Assembly (NCBI RefSeq): GCF_009729205.1
Contig: NZ_VTHB01000001.1
Coordinates: 620,001 to 684,000, forward strand
From: Mycobacteroides sp. CBMA 271
GTDB lineage: Bacteria; Actinomycetota; Actinomycetes; Mycobacteriales; Mycobacteriaceae
Length of the DNA: 64,000 nt
Direction of reading: 5' to 3'
Every line of letters begins with the position of its first letter. Within the stretch, counting starts at the first letter, position 1. A program made the translations under genes and the position numbers. The notes beneath the pieces were generated by a model. The model searched no databases, had not been told where the DNA came from, and saw only the letters and a list, made by a program, of their open reading frames with translations. Positions 13,594-22,954 of the stretch are shown piece after piece.

Positions 13594-15606
13594 GTGAAAT
13601 ACATCGTCACCGGCGGCACCGGCTTCATCGGACGACGGATCGTAACCCGCATCCTGGAGACCCAGCCGGGCGCCGAGGTCGCCGTCCTCGTACGGCGTGA
13701 ATCCCTATCCCGGTTCGAGAAGCTCGTCGAACAATGGGATGACCGCGTGCAGCCGCTGGTGGGTGACCTCACCCAGCCCGACCTCGGCCTGCCCGCCGAA
13801 GGCGACCCGATAGCCGCCGACCACATCGTGCACTGCGCCGCGATCTACGACATCACCGTGGACGACGCGGCACAGCGCGCCGCGAACGTGGAGGGCACGC
13901 GGGCGGTCATCGCGCTGGCCAAACGCGCCGGTGCCACCCTGCACCACATCTCCTCCATCGCGGTGGCCGGAAGCTACGAAGGCGAATTCACCGAGGAAGA
14001 CTTCGACGTCAACCAGGATCTGCCGACGCCGTACCACCAGACCAAGTTCGAGGCCGAGCTGCTGGTGCGCTCCGAACCCGGTCTGCGCTACCGGATTTAC
14101 CGACCCGCCGTCGTCGTCGGCGATTCCAAGACCGGCGAGATGGACAAGATCGACGGGCCCTACTACTTCTTCGGAATACTGACCAAGCTAGCGCGGCTTC
14201 CTCGGTTCACGCCGATGATGCTGCCAAAAGCCGGGCGCTCCAACATCGTTCCCGTCGACTACGTCGTCGACGCCACCGTCGAACTGATGCACCAGGACGG
14301 ACGCGACGGCCAGGCCTTCCACCTGACCAATCCCGACGTGACCTACCTGCGCGACATCTATTCCGGAATCGCGGGCGCCGCCGGTCTGCCACCCGTGCGC
14401 GGGTCACTTCCACACGCCGTCGCCACGCCGTTCCTACATGCCCGCGGCACCCTCAAGGTCTGGCGCAACATGGTCGTCACTCAACTCGGCATCCCGCCCG
14501 AGGTCATCGACATCACCGAGATCAAGCCCACCTTCATCTGCGAGGCAACGCAGGAAGCATTGCGGCCCAGCGGAATTAAGGTTCCTGGTTTCGGCGGGTA
14601 CGCGGGCAAGCTGTACGAATACTGGCGCCAGAACCTGGACCCCGAGCGGTACCGCCGCGACAATCCCGCCGGACCGCTCGTCGGCCGGCACGTCATTATC
14701 ACCGGCGCCTCCAGCGGCATCGGGCGTGCCGCGGCCATCTCGGTCGCCCAGCGCGGCGGCACCGTCTTCGCCATTGCGCGCGACGGCGAGGCATTGGATC
14801 AACTCGTCGCCGAGATCCGCGAGGACGGTGGGAAGGCTCACGCATTCCCCTGCGATCTCACCGACTACTCGGCCGTCGACGACACCGTGAAAAGCATTCT
14901 CGGCCAGTTCGGGCACGTGGACTATCTGGTCAACAACGCCGGACGTTCTATTCGCCGTTCGGTGGTTAACACCGTCGACCGATTCCATGACTACGAGCGA
15001 GTCATGGCCATCAACTACTTCGGGGCCGTCCGACTGGTGCTTGCACTGCTCCCCCATTGGCGGGAACGCAAATTCGGCCACGTCGTCAACGTGTCGACGG
15101 CCGGCGTACAGACCCGCAATCCCAAGTACGCCTCCTACATTCCGACCAAAGCGGCGCTGGATGCCTTCTCCGATGTGGTCGCGACCGAGACGGTGTCCGA
15201 CCACATCACCTTCACCAATATCCATATGCCACTGGTGAAGACCCCGATGATCACGCCCTCCAACAAGCTGAACGTGGTGCGCGGGCTCACCCCGGAGCAC
15301 GCGGCTGCCATGGTGGTTCGCGGTCTGATCGAGAAGCCAACACGCATCGATCACCCGATGGGCACCTTCGCCGATATCGGGCAGTACCTCACTCCGAAAT
15401 TGAGCCGTCGGATCCTGCATCAGATGTATCTGGCATATCCGGATTCCAAGGCCGCCCGCGGGCTGGAGCCGGTGGACGATCGCCGAGATCTGTCGACATC
15501 TCGACGCCGCCCCAAGACGGCCAAGCGGGTGGCCGCCGTAACGAAGCTTCGCGTTCCGGGCCCCGTGATGAAGGCGGTACGTCTCATCCCCGGCGTGCAC
15601 TGGTGA
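13594..15606 (+). CDS. acrA1: Two-domain fatty acyl-CoA reductase (AcrA1-like)
   Basis: A 670-residue fusion of two Rossmann domains, matching the layout of M. tuberculosis AcrA1 (Rv3391). The N-terminal half is an extended SDR/NAD-binding-4 reductase (TGGTGFIGRRIV at residue 6, later YHQTKFEAE with the Tyr/Lys pair). The C-terminal half is a classical SDR (TGASSGIGRAAA at about residue 370, NNAGRSIRR, and the SYIPTKAALDAF catalytic Tyr-Lys). Such enzymes reduce fatty acyl-CoA to aldehyde and on to alcohol, feeding wax ester synthesis. The start is GTG. It sits upstream of the nucleoside hydrolase as in M. tuberculosis; the cyclopropane synthase gene found between them there is absent. Confidence 0.88.
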   Translation: MKYIVTGGTGFIGRRIVTRILETQPGAEVAVLVRRESLSRFEKLVEQWDDRVQPLVGDLTQPDLGLPAEGDPIAADHIVHCAAIYDITVDDAAQRAANVEGTRAVIALAKRAGATLHHISSIAVAGSYEGEFTEEDFDVNQDLPTPYHQTKFEAELLVRSEPGLRYRIYRPAVVVGDSKTGEMDKIDGPYYFFGILTKLARLPRFTPMMLPKAGRSNIVPVDYVVDATVELMHQDGRDGQAFHLTNPDVTYLRDIYSGIAGAAGLPPVRGSLPHAVATPFLHARGTLKVWRNMVVTQLGIPPEVIDITEIKPTFICEATQEALRPSGIKVPGFGGYAGKLYEYWRQNLDPERYRRDNPAGPLVGRHVIITGASSGIGRAAAISVAQRGGTVFAIARDGEALDQLVAEIREDGGKAHAFPCDLTDYSAVDDTVKSILGQFGHVDYLVNNAGRSIRRSVVNTVDRFHDYERVMAINYFGAVRLVLALLPHWRERKFGHVVNVSTAGVQTRNPKYASYIPTKAALDAFSDVVATETVSDHITFTNIHMPLVKTPMITPSNKLNVVRGLTPEHAAAMVVRGLIEKPTRIDHPMGTFADIGQYLTPKLSRRILHQMYLAYPDSKAARGLEPVDDRRDLSTSRRRPKTAKRVAAVTKLRVPGPVMKAVRLIPGVHW

Positions 15607-15660
15607 GCTAGAGCGGGCACCAACTGCCCGTATGAGCTAACTCACGGTAGATTGACGTCC

Positions 15661-16692
15661 ATGGTTCCTGTTTTTGCCGACGTCGATACCGGAGTTGATG
15701 ACGCACTGGGATTGATCTTTCTTCTCGCTAGCGAGGATGTCGAGATTGTCGGTATCGCATCTACTGCGGGCAATGTCTCGGTGGACCATGTTTGCGCGAA
15801 CAATCTAGGCCTCCTCGAGCTGTGCAACGCCCCGCAGATCCCGGTGTCCAAAGGTGTGGCCGAACCGTTGAGTGCGGCACTGCGCACCGCCGAAGACACG
15901 CACGGCCCCACCGGGCTCGGGTATGCGGCACTGCCGGAATCCGCGCGCACCCTCACCGATTACGACGCCGCCGAGGCCTGGGTGAAGGCCGCCCACGCGC
16001 ACCCCGGCGAGCTGGTAGGCCTTGCAACCGGCCCACTTACCAACCTGGCGCTCGCGCTGCGCACCGAACCCGAGCTACCCAAATTACTCAAACGGCTCGT
16101 GATCATGGGCGGCTCCTTCGACTACCCGGGCAATACCACGCCGGTGGCGGAATGGAATGTCGTCGTGGATCCGGGGGCAGCGGCAGAGGTGTATGCCGCC
16201 TGGGGAGCCGCTGGCGTACAAGAACTTCCGATCGTGTGCGGCCTGAATCTCACCGAGACGATCGCGATGACACCAGAGCACCTCGTGCGCCTGGCCGAGT
16301 CCGCGAATGCCGTCACCACCCCCCTCACGGTGCTCGATCTGCCGTCGAGCCGTTCAGCGGCGAGTAACGCGCTGCTGCGATTCATTGAAGACGCGGTGCG
16401 TTTCTATTTCGAATTCCACATGAAGCAGGAGGAAGGCTTCCTTGCGCACATGCATGATCCCTTCGCCGCCGCGGTGGCCCTGGATCCCTCACTGGTGCAA
16501 ACCCGTTCTGCGGCCGTCGATGTCGAACTGACCGGCGATCTGACTCGCGCCATGACCATCGCGGACTGGAAAGGACAGTGGGGCCAGAAGCCGAATGCGC
16601 AGATCGCGGTGGAGACCGATCCCGAGGTGTTCTTCGATCGTTTCATCGAGCGAGTGAGCGTCTTCGCGCAAAAACTTGACGGAACTAGCTGA
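15661..16692 (+). CDS. iunH: Inosine-uridine preferring nucleoside hydrolase
   Basis: About 343 residues, with the hallmark calcium-binding N-terminus DVDTGVDDAL (Asp-7, Asp-9, Asp-13, Asp-14). It splits nucleosides into ribose and base for salvage. Other family marks are LVGLATGPLTNLALAL, RLVIMGGSF, EWNVVVDPGAAAEV, and the C-terminal HDPFAAAVALDP whose Asp binds the metal and ribose. The frame extends to a TTG at 15652; the ATG at 15661 was chosen because the conserved strand begins directly after it. It converges with imuB, 10 bases apart. It is orthologous in place and sequence to Rv3393. Confidence 0.88.
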   Translation: MVPVFADVDTGVDDALGLIFLLASEDVEIVGIASTAGNVSVDHVCANNLGLLELCNAPQIPVSKGVAEPLSAALRTAEDTHGPTGLGYAALPESARTLTDYDAAEAWVKAAHAHPGELVGLATGPLTNLALALRTEPELPKLLKRLVIMGGSFDYPGNTTPVAEWNVVVDPGAAAEVYAAWGAAGVQELPIVCGLNLTETIAMTPEHLVRLAESANAVTTPLTVLDLPSSRSAASNALLRFIEDAVRFYFEFHMKQEEGFLAHMHDPFAAAVALDPSLVQTRSAAVDVELTGDLTRAMTIADWKGQWGQKPNAQIAVETDPEVFFDRFIERVSVFAQKLDGTS

Positions 16693-16702
16693 CCCCAGCA
16701 GT

Positions 16703-18337
16703 TCATTCATATACTCCCTCCACGTACCAGCGCTGCCTGCGAAAATGCAGGAGCAGCGCCTGACCACCACCCTTGCCTTCGAGCAGCACCTGAGCCCTGG
16801 CCGCCACCGATACCGGAGTTGGAGCCGGCTCCCGCTCCTCCCACCATCGCTCGTCGATCGGCCATGGCCCCGCCCACCAGCTCAGCTCCCAGCGACCATT
16901 ACCCCGCCGCACCCTGGCCGGCTCCCCCGAGAACATCCCCCGGGCGGTCACCGTCACCGGCGCATCCTCGATGTCCACAAGCTCCACCTCCTCACCGTCC
17001 GGGCCGAGCAGCACCGCCGGAGCAGGATCGGGCAGCCTCCCGGGCCACGGGGCCTCTGGATCGGCCCGCGGCCTCAGCTCATCCCCCAAGGGCACCAAGG
17101 TAATTCGTTCGGCCGGACCGCGCCCGCCACTGACCACTCCCACCTGTACCGACTCCTCTCCCAACAGATCCTGAACTCGCGTCAGCGCGCGACGTGCCCG
17201 CTGTCGTTCCTCGGCGCCCACCGCGCCCCACAACGTGAGCTGCAATGCTTCGGCCGCCACCACCTCGACCGGCTCCAGCCGCAACATCGCCACCGGCCCG
17301 TCCAGAGAGCGGCGCCGAGCAAGCCAGCCGTCAAGCTGCCAGCGCACCCGGTCGGCGGTCGCCTCCTCGGTGAGCGGTTCCGCGCACCGCCACACCCGGG
17401 ACAGCTCCTGGCCGTCCACCGTGACCGCGTGAATGGCCAACCGAGAGCAGGCCACCCCGGCAGCGGACAACGCCTCGTGCAGCCTCACCGCCAGCATCCG
17501 CCCCGCGAAAGCCGCCGCATCCACCCGCTCGATCGGCGGATCGCACGGCAGCTCGACTCCCAGCTCGGCCGGTACCGCATGCCCTGATGGAGGGCGCTGC
17601 GGTTCGGCGTGCGCGTGGCGGTGCGCCTGTACCGCGTCATCGTCGAATCGCGAGGCAACGTCCGATCGCGCCAGTTCCGCGAAGGCACCAATGGTTCGTA
17701 TCCCCATACGCCACAACAGATCTACTAAGTCATCGCGTTGGGGGTGACACAGACTGGGTTCGGCGGCCAGCTCCCTGATCGACAACGGCGCCAGGAACTT
17801 CGCATCCTCACCGGGTGGCACCAGCGTCGCGCGCCGTGCCGCATACACCGCCGTGGATATCTGATCGGCGATGCCCACCTGGCATTCCGCCCCAGCCACC
17901 GATATCGCATCGGCAAGCCGTTCCGCCGCGGCCTGCTCACTGCCGAAGTACCGAGCGGCACCGGTCACCGGCAGTGCCATCAGCCCGGGACGCAGGATCT
18001 CGGCCCCCGGCACCAGATCGTCCACCGCCGAGATCATCGGCTCGAAGAACCGGGCATCGCGATCGGCATCGGCCACCGCGACATGCAGTTGCGGACAACG
18101 AGCTTGAGACTCGCGGCGCCGCATACCCCGCCGCACCCCCAGCGCCCGCGCGGCAGCAGTGCATGCCGTCACCCTGTTGGCCAGGGTCACCGCCACGGGT
18201 CTGGTGGCAGGCAGATCGGCCATTGCCGCGGCGGCCACCGCAGGCCAGTCTGGGCACCAAATCACCAGGACGCGTGGTGATTTACGCCGTCTTTTTCCCG
18301 GCCTTTCAGGCAGATCTGATCGCGCCACGGCTGCCAC
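16703..18337 (-). CDS. imuB: ImuB, Y-family polymerase-like mutasome subunit
   Basis: About 544 residues. It resembles Y-family DNA polymerases but, as known for ImuB, lacks the catalytic acidic triad; it acts as the hub linking DnaE2, ImuA' and the beta clamp. Seen here are the N-terminal [17 protein letters not shown], with Trp-Cys-Pro where polymerases carry the first Asp, then [37 protein letters not shown] (HhH-like) and a long C-terminal part for partner binding. The frame is open to 18388; GTGs at 18337 or 18328 near GGGAGG are more likely starts. It overlaps the end of imuA' by about 30 bases, so the two are one operon under the SOS box at 19024. Confidence 0.9.
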   Translation of the reverse strand: MAAVARSDLPERPGKRRRKSPRVLVIWCPDWPAVAAAAMADLPATRPVAVTLANRVTACTAAARALGVRRGMRRRESQARCPQLHVAVADADRDARFFEPMISAVDDLVPGAEILRPGLMALPVTGAARYFGSEQAAAERLADAISVAGAECQVGIADQISTAVYAARRATLVPPGEDAKFLAPLSIRELAAEPSLCHPQRDDLVDLLWRMGIRTIGAFAELARSDVASRFDDDAVQAHRHAHAEPQRPPSGHAVPAELGVELPCDPPIERVDAAAFAGRMLAVRLHEALSAAGVACSRLAIHAVTVDGQELSRVWRCAEPLTEEATADRVRWQLDGWLARRRSLDGPVAMLRLEPVEVVAAEALQLTLWGAVGAEERQRARRALTRVQDLLGEESVQVGVVSGGRGPAERITLVPLGDELRPRADPEAPWPGRLPDPAPAVLLGPDGEEVELVDIEDAPVTVTARGMFSGEPARVRRGNGRWELSWWAGPWPIDERWWEEREPAPTPVSVAARAQVLLEGKGGGQALLLHFRRQRWYVEGVYE

Positions 18338-18998
18338 ACACCTCCCGACCACCGCGTCCACGCGCCCGAACAGTCGTCCGCACTCCACGGATTCGCCCTA
18401 GACCACAGGTGGACACCCCGTCATAGCCGGTTACCTGCGCCTGTAACCGCATCTCGGCGCCTTCCCAGTCCCCATTGGCAACCAGCAACGTGCATCCGTT
18501 GCTGTGTGCGCGGGCCACTATCGCCCGCGCCGACGTCGACGTCACCCGTTGTCCGCCCAGGCCCAGGACCACCAGATCCATCCCGTCCATGAGCACCGAG
18601 GCCACCTCCACCGCACTCAGACCCGGGTGAGGGATCAGTGCCAGACGGCTCAGGTCCGCTCCCCGCTCGACCGCCGCCAGCACACTCACGTCCGGCATGC
18701 CCACCATCGCGGCATATCCGCCCGCCTCGGTCACCGAGGCCACCACGTCCAGGGGCAGCGACCGAGCCCCGCTAGCCACCGCGACCGTGCCGCGCCGCAA
18801 CACGTGACCTATCGATCTGGCCAGCGCATCGGATCCCGGCAGCAAAGATTGAGCATCCGGCAGGGCCTCCTGAAACCGCCCCGCCGACGAACGGTTCGGC
18901 CCTACCTTTCCCGATATCGTCGCCATCTGCTGCCGAAGCCTTTGCAGCTGGTCAGAGCGGTTGATTAGCCGATCATCGGCGGTCGCCACTACCGTCAC
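18306..18998 (-). CDS. imuA': ImuA', RecA-like mutasome accessory protein
   Basis: About 230 residues. It is a diverged RecA-like protein without an intact Walker A; the equivalent region reads [22 protein letters not shown]. It acts with ImuB and DnaE2 in translesion synthesis and induced mutagenesis. Characteristic parts are the N-terminal [22 protein letters not shown] and the central [14 protein letters not shown] and [13 protein letters not shown] strands. The GTG at 18998 has GGAGGT 6 bases upstream and fits the family start better than the TTG at 19022. An SOS box lies 26 bases upstream of it. Confidence 0.88.
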   Translation of the reverse strand: MTVVATADDRLINRSDQLQRLRQQMATISGKVGPNRSSAGRFQEALPDAQSLLPGSDALARSIGHVLRRGTVAVASGARSLPLDVVASVTEAGGYAAMVGMPDVSVLAAVERGADLSRLALIPHPGLSAVEVASVLMDGMDLVVLGLGGQRVTSTSARAIVARAHSNGCTLLVANGDWEGAEMRLQAQVTGYDGVSTCGLGRIRGVRTTVRARGRGGREVCGSRGAIRSA

Positions 18999-19023
18999 AA
19001 CCGCACCTCCAGACACACTCAAC

Positions 19024-19039
19024 TAGAACATATGTTCGA
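19024..19039 (-). promoter_or_regulatory. SOS box (LexA site) of imuA'-imuB
   Basis: TAGAAC-ATAT-GTTCGA matches the mycobacterial LexA consensus TCGAAC-N4-GTTCGA with one mismatch. It sits just upstream of imuA', so the mutasome operon and dnaE2 are predicted to be induced together by DNA damage. Confidence 0.85.
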
Positions 19040-19086
19040 TGCCTGGAGTAAACACCTCCCCACCGACAAGCGTCAAGCGGGATGGG

Positions 19087-19449
19087 TCAGTCGAGGGTAG
19101 GCATGCCTAGAGTGCGCGCCTCTTCCAAAAACTCGCGCCCTGCGACCGTCTCAGCGACCAGCGGGCGATCAATGCGATCCAGAATTCTCACGGATGGTCC
19201 GAGAACCGATTGCAGCATCCCGCTCCAAATTTCGTGATGGACAGGGAAGCTCTCCGTGAAGATTCTCTTGACCAGCACCTCGAAAACGTCGGGGTCGATG
19301 TAGTAATAATCCGATGCCATCGCACTCAAACCAGTCGGAAGGCGGAGAACCTCACCAACTTGCGTCACGAACCTGACGTACAGATCACCCACTCGCAGCG
19401 CCGGACTCCATACAGTCACTTCGCCTACGTCAAAGACATAACTCACCAC
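19087..19449 (-). CDS. DUF6086 family protein
   Basis: A 120-residue soluble protein. It begins MVSYVFDVGEVTVWSPALRVGDLYVRF, the pattern I associate with DUF6086, a family mostly of Streptomyces and relatives. A mid-region SDYYYIDPDVFEVLVKRIF and a C-terminal SVLGPSVRILDRIDRPL also fit. No catalytic motif is visible. It lies between imuA' and the response regulator, on the same strand, without overlap. Patchy actinobacterial families of this size often turn out to be immunity or accessory proteins, but there is no toxin next to it. Confidence 0.65.
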   Translation of the reverse strand: MVSYVFDVGEVTVWSPALRVGDLYVRFVTQVGEVLRLPTGLSAMASDYYYIDPDVFEVLVKRIFTESFPVHHEIWSGMLQSVLGPSVRILDRIDRPLVAETVAGREFLEEARTLGMPTLD

Positions 19450-19494
19450 GCCATCATGACCATCGGAATGCGGCGCTTCCAGTTATTTGATGCG

Positions 19495-20139
19495 TCAGTC
19501 GAGCTGGCGGGTGTGCGCCCACCGGGTCAGGGCATTCCGGTTGGACTGCTGGGTCTTGCGCAGCACGTTGGAAGCATGCGTCTCCACCGTCTTGACGGAG
19601 ATCACCAAATCCTCGGCGATCTCCCGGTAGGTGTATCCGCGGGCCAGGAGCCGTAACACCTCGAGCTCGCGCGGAGTCAGAGAATCCAGTTCCGGATCCA
19701 GCGCCGGCTCAGGAGAATTCGAGCGACCAGTGAACGAATCGAGCACAAATCCGGCCAGCCGCGGGCTGAACACCGCATCTCCACCGGCGACCCGGCGCAC
19801 CGCATCGGCAAGTTCACCACCCGAAATCGTCTTGGTGACATAGCCCCTGGCGCCGGCTCGGATCACCGCGATGACATCCTCGGCAGCATCGGACACACTC
19901 AGCGCCAGAAAAACACAGGAGACCGGGCCTTTCACTCCGTTGATGACGGCCACTCCACCGCCCGCCGGCATATGCACATCGAGTAGCACCACATCCGGTG
20001 CGCTAGCCCGAATTCCGGCGACCGCCTCAGCGACCGTACCCGCCTCACCCACGATCTCGATATCGGACTCACCTGCCAGCTCCGCCCGCACTCCGGACCG
20101 AAACACCCCGTGATCGTCGACCAAGAACACCCGCAGCAT
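19495..20139 (-). CDS. NarL-family response regulator (EsrR/LiaR-like)
   Basis: A 214-residue regulator. The N-terminal receiver domain has acidic Asp-9/Asp-10 (FLVDDHGVFRS), phospho-acceptor Asp-54 (DVVLLDVHMPAGG) and the conserved Lys (GARGYVTKTISG). The C-terminal LuxR helix-turn-helix is LTPRELEVLRLLARGYTYREIAEDLVISVKTVETHASNVLRK. Its ATG overlaps the kinase stop by one base (TAATG), so the pair is translationally coupled. With the PspC-domain kinase and the divergent PspC protein it resembles the corynebacterial EsrISR envelope-stress system (earlier CgtSR5) and Bacillus LiaFSR. Targets probably include the divergent PspC gene. Confidence 0.88.
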   Translation of the reverse strand: MLRVFLVDDHGVFRSGVRAELAGESDIEIVGEAGTVAEAVAGIRASAPDVVLLDVHMPAGGGVAVINGVKGPVSCVFLALSVSDAAEDVIAVIRAGARGYVTKTISGGELADAVRRVAGGDAVFSPRLAGFVLDSFTGRSNSPEPALDPELDSLTPRELEVLRLLARGYTYREIAEDLVISVKTVETHASNVLRKTQQSNRNALTRWAHTRQLD

Positions 20140-21395
20140 TACGCTTCCTCCCGCGCTTCCCGAGCAGCGTCATGATTAATATCGTTGTACGGCATGATAA
20201 TTCGCACCTCAGTGCCCTTACCGATCTCCGATTTGACCTGCACCTGTCCACCCCGGCGCATCACCCTGCTCTTGATGGAACGCACGATGCCCTGCCGGTC
20301 CGACGACACCAATTCGGGGTCGAATCCCTTCCCCCGGTCTCTGACGAAGACACTGATCTGGCCGGGTTCCACCTCGGCGTACAGGTTGATATCCGATTGC
20401 CCGGAGTGCTTGGCGGCGTTGACCAGTGCCTCCCGAATTGCCCCGACCAACGCTCGTCTGGTTTCGGGTTCCGGTGACAGATCGGCATCGCCGACGATCA
20501 CCGAGTTGACCACCACGGTGTGCGTGTCTTCCACCTCGCCGGCCACCGTGCGCAGTTCCTGCGCGAGTGACGAATCCGAGGAAACCCCCGCCGAGAACAG
20601 CCAACTGCGCAGCTCCCGCTCCTGGCTGCGGGCCAGCCGCAGTACCTCGCTGGGGTTGTCGGTGCGCTTCTGAATCAGCGCGAGCGTCTGGAGCACCGAA
20701 TCGTGCAGATGCGAGGCGATCTCGTCGCGCTCCTCGGTACGGATGCGCGCGGCACGCTCGGCACCGAGCGCACGCCACAATCGCAACCATAACGGCACCG
20801 TCAGCAGCGCCGTGCCCACCAGCGTCGCCGCCACCGCGATCAGCGAGTCGCGCAGCGAGGACAAGTCCACATTGCGCAGCACCACCACCGCCAGACCACC
20901 GAAGACCAATGCTGCACCCGATATCACCCGAACCCAGGTCAGCACCGACGAACTGCCCGACTCGCCCAGCACCGCCGAACTTGTTCCCTGAGCATCGAAT
21001 TCGCGCCATACCACCGCGAGCCCGGCCAGCGCCAGCACGATCGGAAAGACCAGCGAAGCCGTCGAACCGCTCAGTGTCGACATCAAGATGATCAGCGCAG
21101 CAAGGCTCAACAACACCAGCCCGGTCGCTCGCCTACGATCCGTCGCACTCACGGCGGCGACGTCATCACCGGGCGGCATCAACATCCACAGCAGTCCGTA
21201 GGCCGCGATGCCCATTCCGCTGGCCGCTCCGAGCACCGCGAACGCCAATCGCACCCGGAACACCGGAATGTCGAGATGATCGGCGAGACCCCCGGCCACA
21301 CCGGCGACCACTCGCCCACCGGTACGCCGACGCAATGGCGGGGCGGCGGTCAGCCGATCCCCGCCGGCGAACGCATTCCGGAACCTGGGACTCAC
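20139..21395 (-). CDS. PspC-domain sensor histidine kinase (EsrS-like)
   Basis: A 418-residue kinase. Residues about 18-75 form a PspC domain (GRVVAGVAGGLADHLDIPVFRVRLAFAVL and a membrane helix ending LLWMLMPPG). Further membrane helices lie at about 90-125, 150-172 and 183-205. The dimerisation/phosphorylation region carries the HisKA_3 motif ERDEIASHLHDSVLQTLALI with the phosphorylated His in LHDS. The ATPase domain has REALVNAAKHSG (N box) and VRDRGKGFDPE (G box). The start is GTG. It is divergent from the PspC gene at 21517 with 121 bases between. It probably senses lipid or cell-wall stress; this is inference from EsrS/LiaS relatives. Confidence 0.88.
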   Translation of the reverse strand: MSPRFRNAFAGGDRLTAAPPLRRRTGGRVVAGVAGGLADHLDIPVFRVRLAFAVLGAASGMGIAAYGLLWMLMPPGDDVAAVSATDRRRATGLVLLSLAALIILMSTLSGSTASLVFPIVLALAGLAVVWREFDAQGTSSAVLGESGSSSVLTWVRVISGAALVFGGLAVVVLRNVDLSSLRDSLIAVAATLVGTALLTVPLWLRLWRALGAERAARIRTEERDEIASHLHDSVLQTLALIQKRTDNPSEVLRLARSQERELRSWLFSAGVSSDSSLAQELRTVAGEVEDTHTVVVNSVIVGDADLSPEPETRRALVGAIREALVNAAKHSGQSDINLYAEVEPGQISVFVRDRGKGFDPELVSSDRQGIVRSIKSRVMRRGGQVQVKSEIGKGTEVRIIMPYNDINHDAAREAREEA

Positions 21396-21516
21396 CTCTG
21401 CGATCCTGCCATGGCAAAGCTCCTTACGACATCGGGCTTATCCCTGAACCCCGTCTTGCAAAGATCAGGGTGAATCCCGATGGTGGATATGCCCGCCGCT
21501 GGGCAACATAGCTGCC

Positions 21517-22692
21517 ATGGACACGGATACGACCACCAAACGGACGCCATCCTCCACGCTGACAGACATGTGGCGGACCCGGCCGGTGCGCCTGCCGGGA
21601 CACGGCAAGCTTGCCGGTGTTGCCGCCGGAATCGGCTACCGCTACAACGTGGATCCGCTGCTGGTACGTGTAATTTTTGTGGTCACAACGATTTTCGGTG
21701 GCGCGGGCGCCATCATGTACGTGGCGTGCTGGCTGCTGATGCCCGCCGCCCGATACACCACCCCGTATCACGAATCCAAGGTGAAGATGGTCTTCTGGAT
21801 CATCGTCCTGCTGCTCATCGGCGGGCCCTTCATGGACCCCGACCGAGACCCATGGGGACTGGTCAGCGCCGCAGTCCTGCTCGGCGGCTGGTATCTGCTC
21901 TACCAGCGCCAGACCGAACCTCCGTCAGCCCCGGCGACCACGTCGGCCAGTACCGATCAACCTCCCGCCACCGAGGATGATCGGTCAGAGACCACAACCG
22001 AACCGGTCGACACAAGCAAGCTGGAGACCGAATCACTGTCTGCACCCCTGCCGCCGCCCGCCTGGGATCCGTTACGGGCCGCCCCCTTCGCCTGGGATCT
22101 GCCCAATCCGGAACCCTTGCCCGCGCCGCCGGTCAAGCCCAAGTCGCGCGTAGCACCAGTGACCATTGGAGCGGCGATCATCGTCTGCGCGGTGCTGGTG
22201 GCCGTCGGGCTGCTAGGCGGCAGCTGGGTGACTCCCATCGTGATCGCCGCGGCAGCCCTGGTCGTCCTCGGCATCGGCATGCTGGCTGGGGCCCGACGAC
22301 GCCACGGCTACTCCCTGCTCTTCCTGGCGGTGCCCCTGGCCGGTTTTGTCATCGTGGCATCTGCGGTGGGCCAACTGGACGTGTCGCACAATATCGGTGA
22401 CCAAAGTTATCGTCCTGCAGAGACTTCCGATATCCAGAGCGACTATCAGATTGGCATGGGCACCATCACCCTTGACCTCACCCAGGTCAAGCTCGCCGGC
22501 GACAAGACAGTGAATCTGCGCGCCGGACTTGGCGATATCCGCGTGCTGGTTCCGGCGTCTATGAACGTACACAGCAAGTGCGAGGTGAACGTCGGTAGCT
22601 TCGACTGCCTACCTTCGCCCGCCGGCAACGGTCCAGCACTGACTATCAACGCCAAGATCAACGTGGGAAGTATTGAGGTGCAACGTGTCTAA
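21517..22692 (+). CDS. PspC-domain membrane protein (EsrI-like)
   Basis: A 391-residue protein. An N-terminal PspC domain (about residues 25-85, VRLPGHGKLAGVAAGIGYRYNVDPLLVRVIF) comes first. A second membrane stretch (about 90-130), a long Pro/Thr/Glu-rich linker (about 130-205) and three more hydrophobic segments (about 210-300) follow. The extracellular C-terminal beta domain (DYQIGMGTITLDLTQVKL ... INVGSIEVQRV) resembles the LiaF-like/DUF2154 C-terminal domain. In corynebacteria the similarly divergent EsrI inhibits the EsrS kinase, so this is the likely inhibitor or sensor partner of the kinase at 20139-21395. It overlaps the next small membrane gene by 8 bases. Confidence 0.85.
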   Translation: MDTDTTTKRTPSSTLTDMWRTRPVRLPGHGKLAGVAAGIGYRYNVDPLLVRVIFVVTTIFGGAGAIMYVACWLLMPAARYTTPYHESKVKMVFWIIVLLLIGGPFMDPDRDPWGLVSAAVLLGGWYLLYQRQTEPPSAPATTSASTDQPPATEDDRSETTTEPVDTSKLETESLSAPLPPPAWDPLRAAPFAWDLPNPEPLPAPPVKPKSRVAPVTIGAAIIVCAVLVAVGLLGGSWVTPIVIAAAALVVLGIGMLAGARRRHGYSLLFLAVPLAGFVIVASAVGQLDVSHNIGDQSYRPAETSDIQSDYQIGMGTITLDLTQVKLAGDKTVNLRAGLGDIRVLVPASMNVHSKCEVNVGSFDCLPSPAGNGPALTINAKINVGSIEVQRV

Positions 22693-22954
22693 GAACATCG
22701 AAGAAACCACCGCCGGCGCCGACACTAACGCCACGGTGAAAAACGAGCCCGCAGTCACTGCCGACGAGAAGCTCCGTCCGTCCATCCTGCTCGCACTGTC
22801 CGGGCTGGCCGCATTGATCGTCGGAGGCTGGGCGCTCACCGGTCAGGGATTCGGCGCTCTGGTGCGTAGCGACCTGCTCGGCTGGGTGGCCATCACCGCG
22901 GCGGTCGCCATCGGCGTTGCACTGGTGGCAATTCCGGCCCGTCGCAAGGGCTAG
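22685..22954 (+). CDS. Small two-helix membrane protein
   Basis: An 89-residue protein. A charged Thr/Glu/Asn-rich N-terminus is followed by two hydrophobic helices (PSILLALSGLAALIVGGWAL and LLGWVAITAAVAIGVALVAI) and a short Arg/Lys end, a hairpin with both ends in the cytoplasm. The GTG at 22685 overlaps the stop of the PspC gene by 8 bases, so it is translated with it and probably belongs to the same envelope-stress unit. Its last 4 bases overlap the end of the convergent DUF7832 gene. Confidence 0.75.
   Translation: MSKNIEETTAGADTNATVKNEPAVTADEKLRPSILLALSGLAALIVGGWALTGQGFGALVRSDLLGWVAITAAVAIGVALVAIPARRKG

Noticed and set aside
14434..15600. 388-codon frame antisense to acrA1
   Set aside because: Lies on the reverse of clear SDR motifs and has no start signal.
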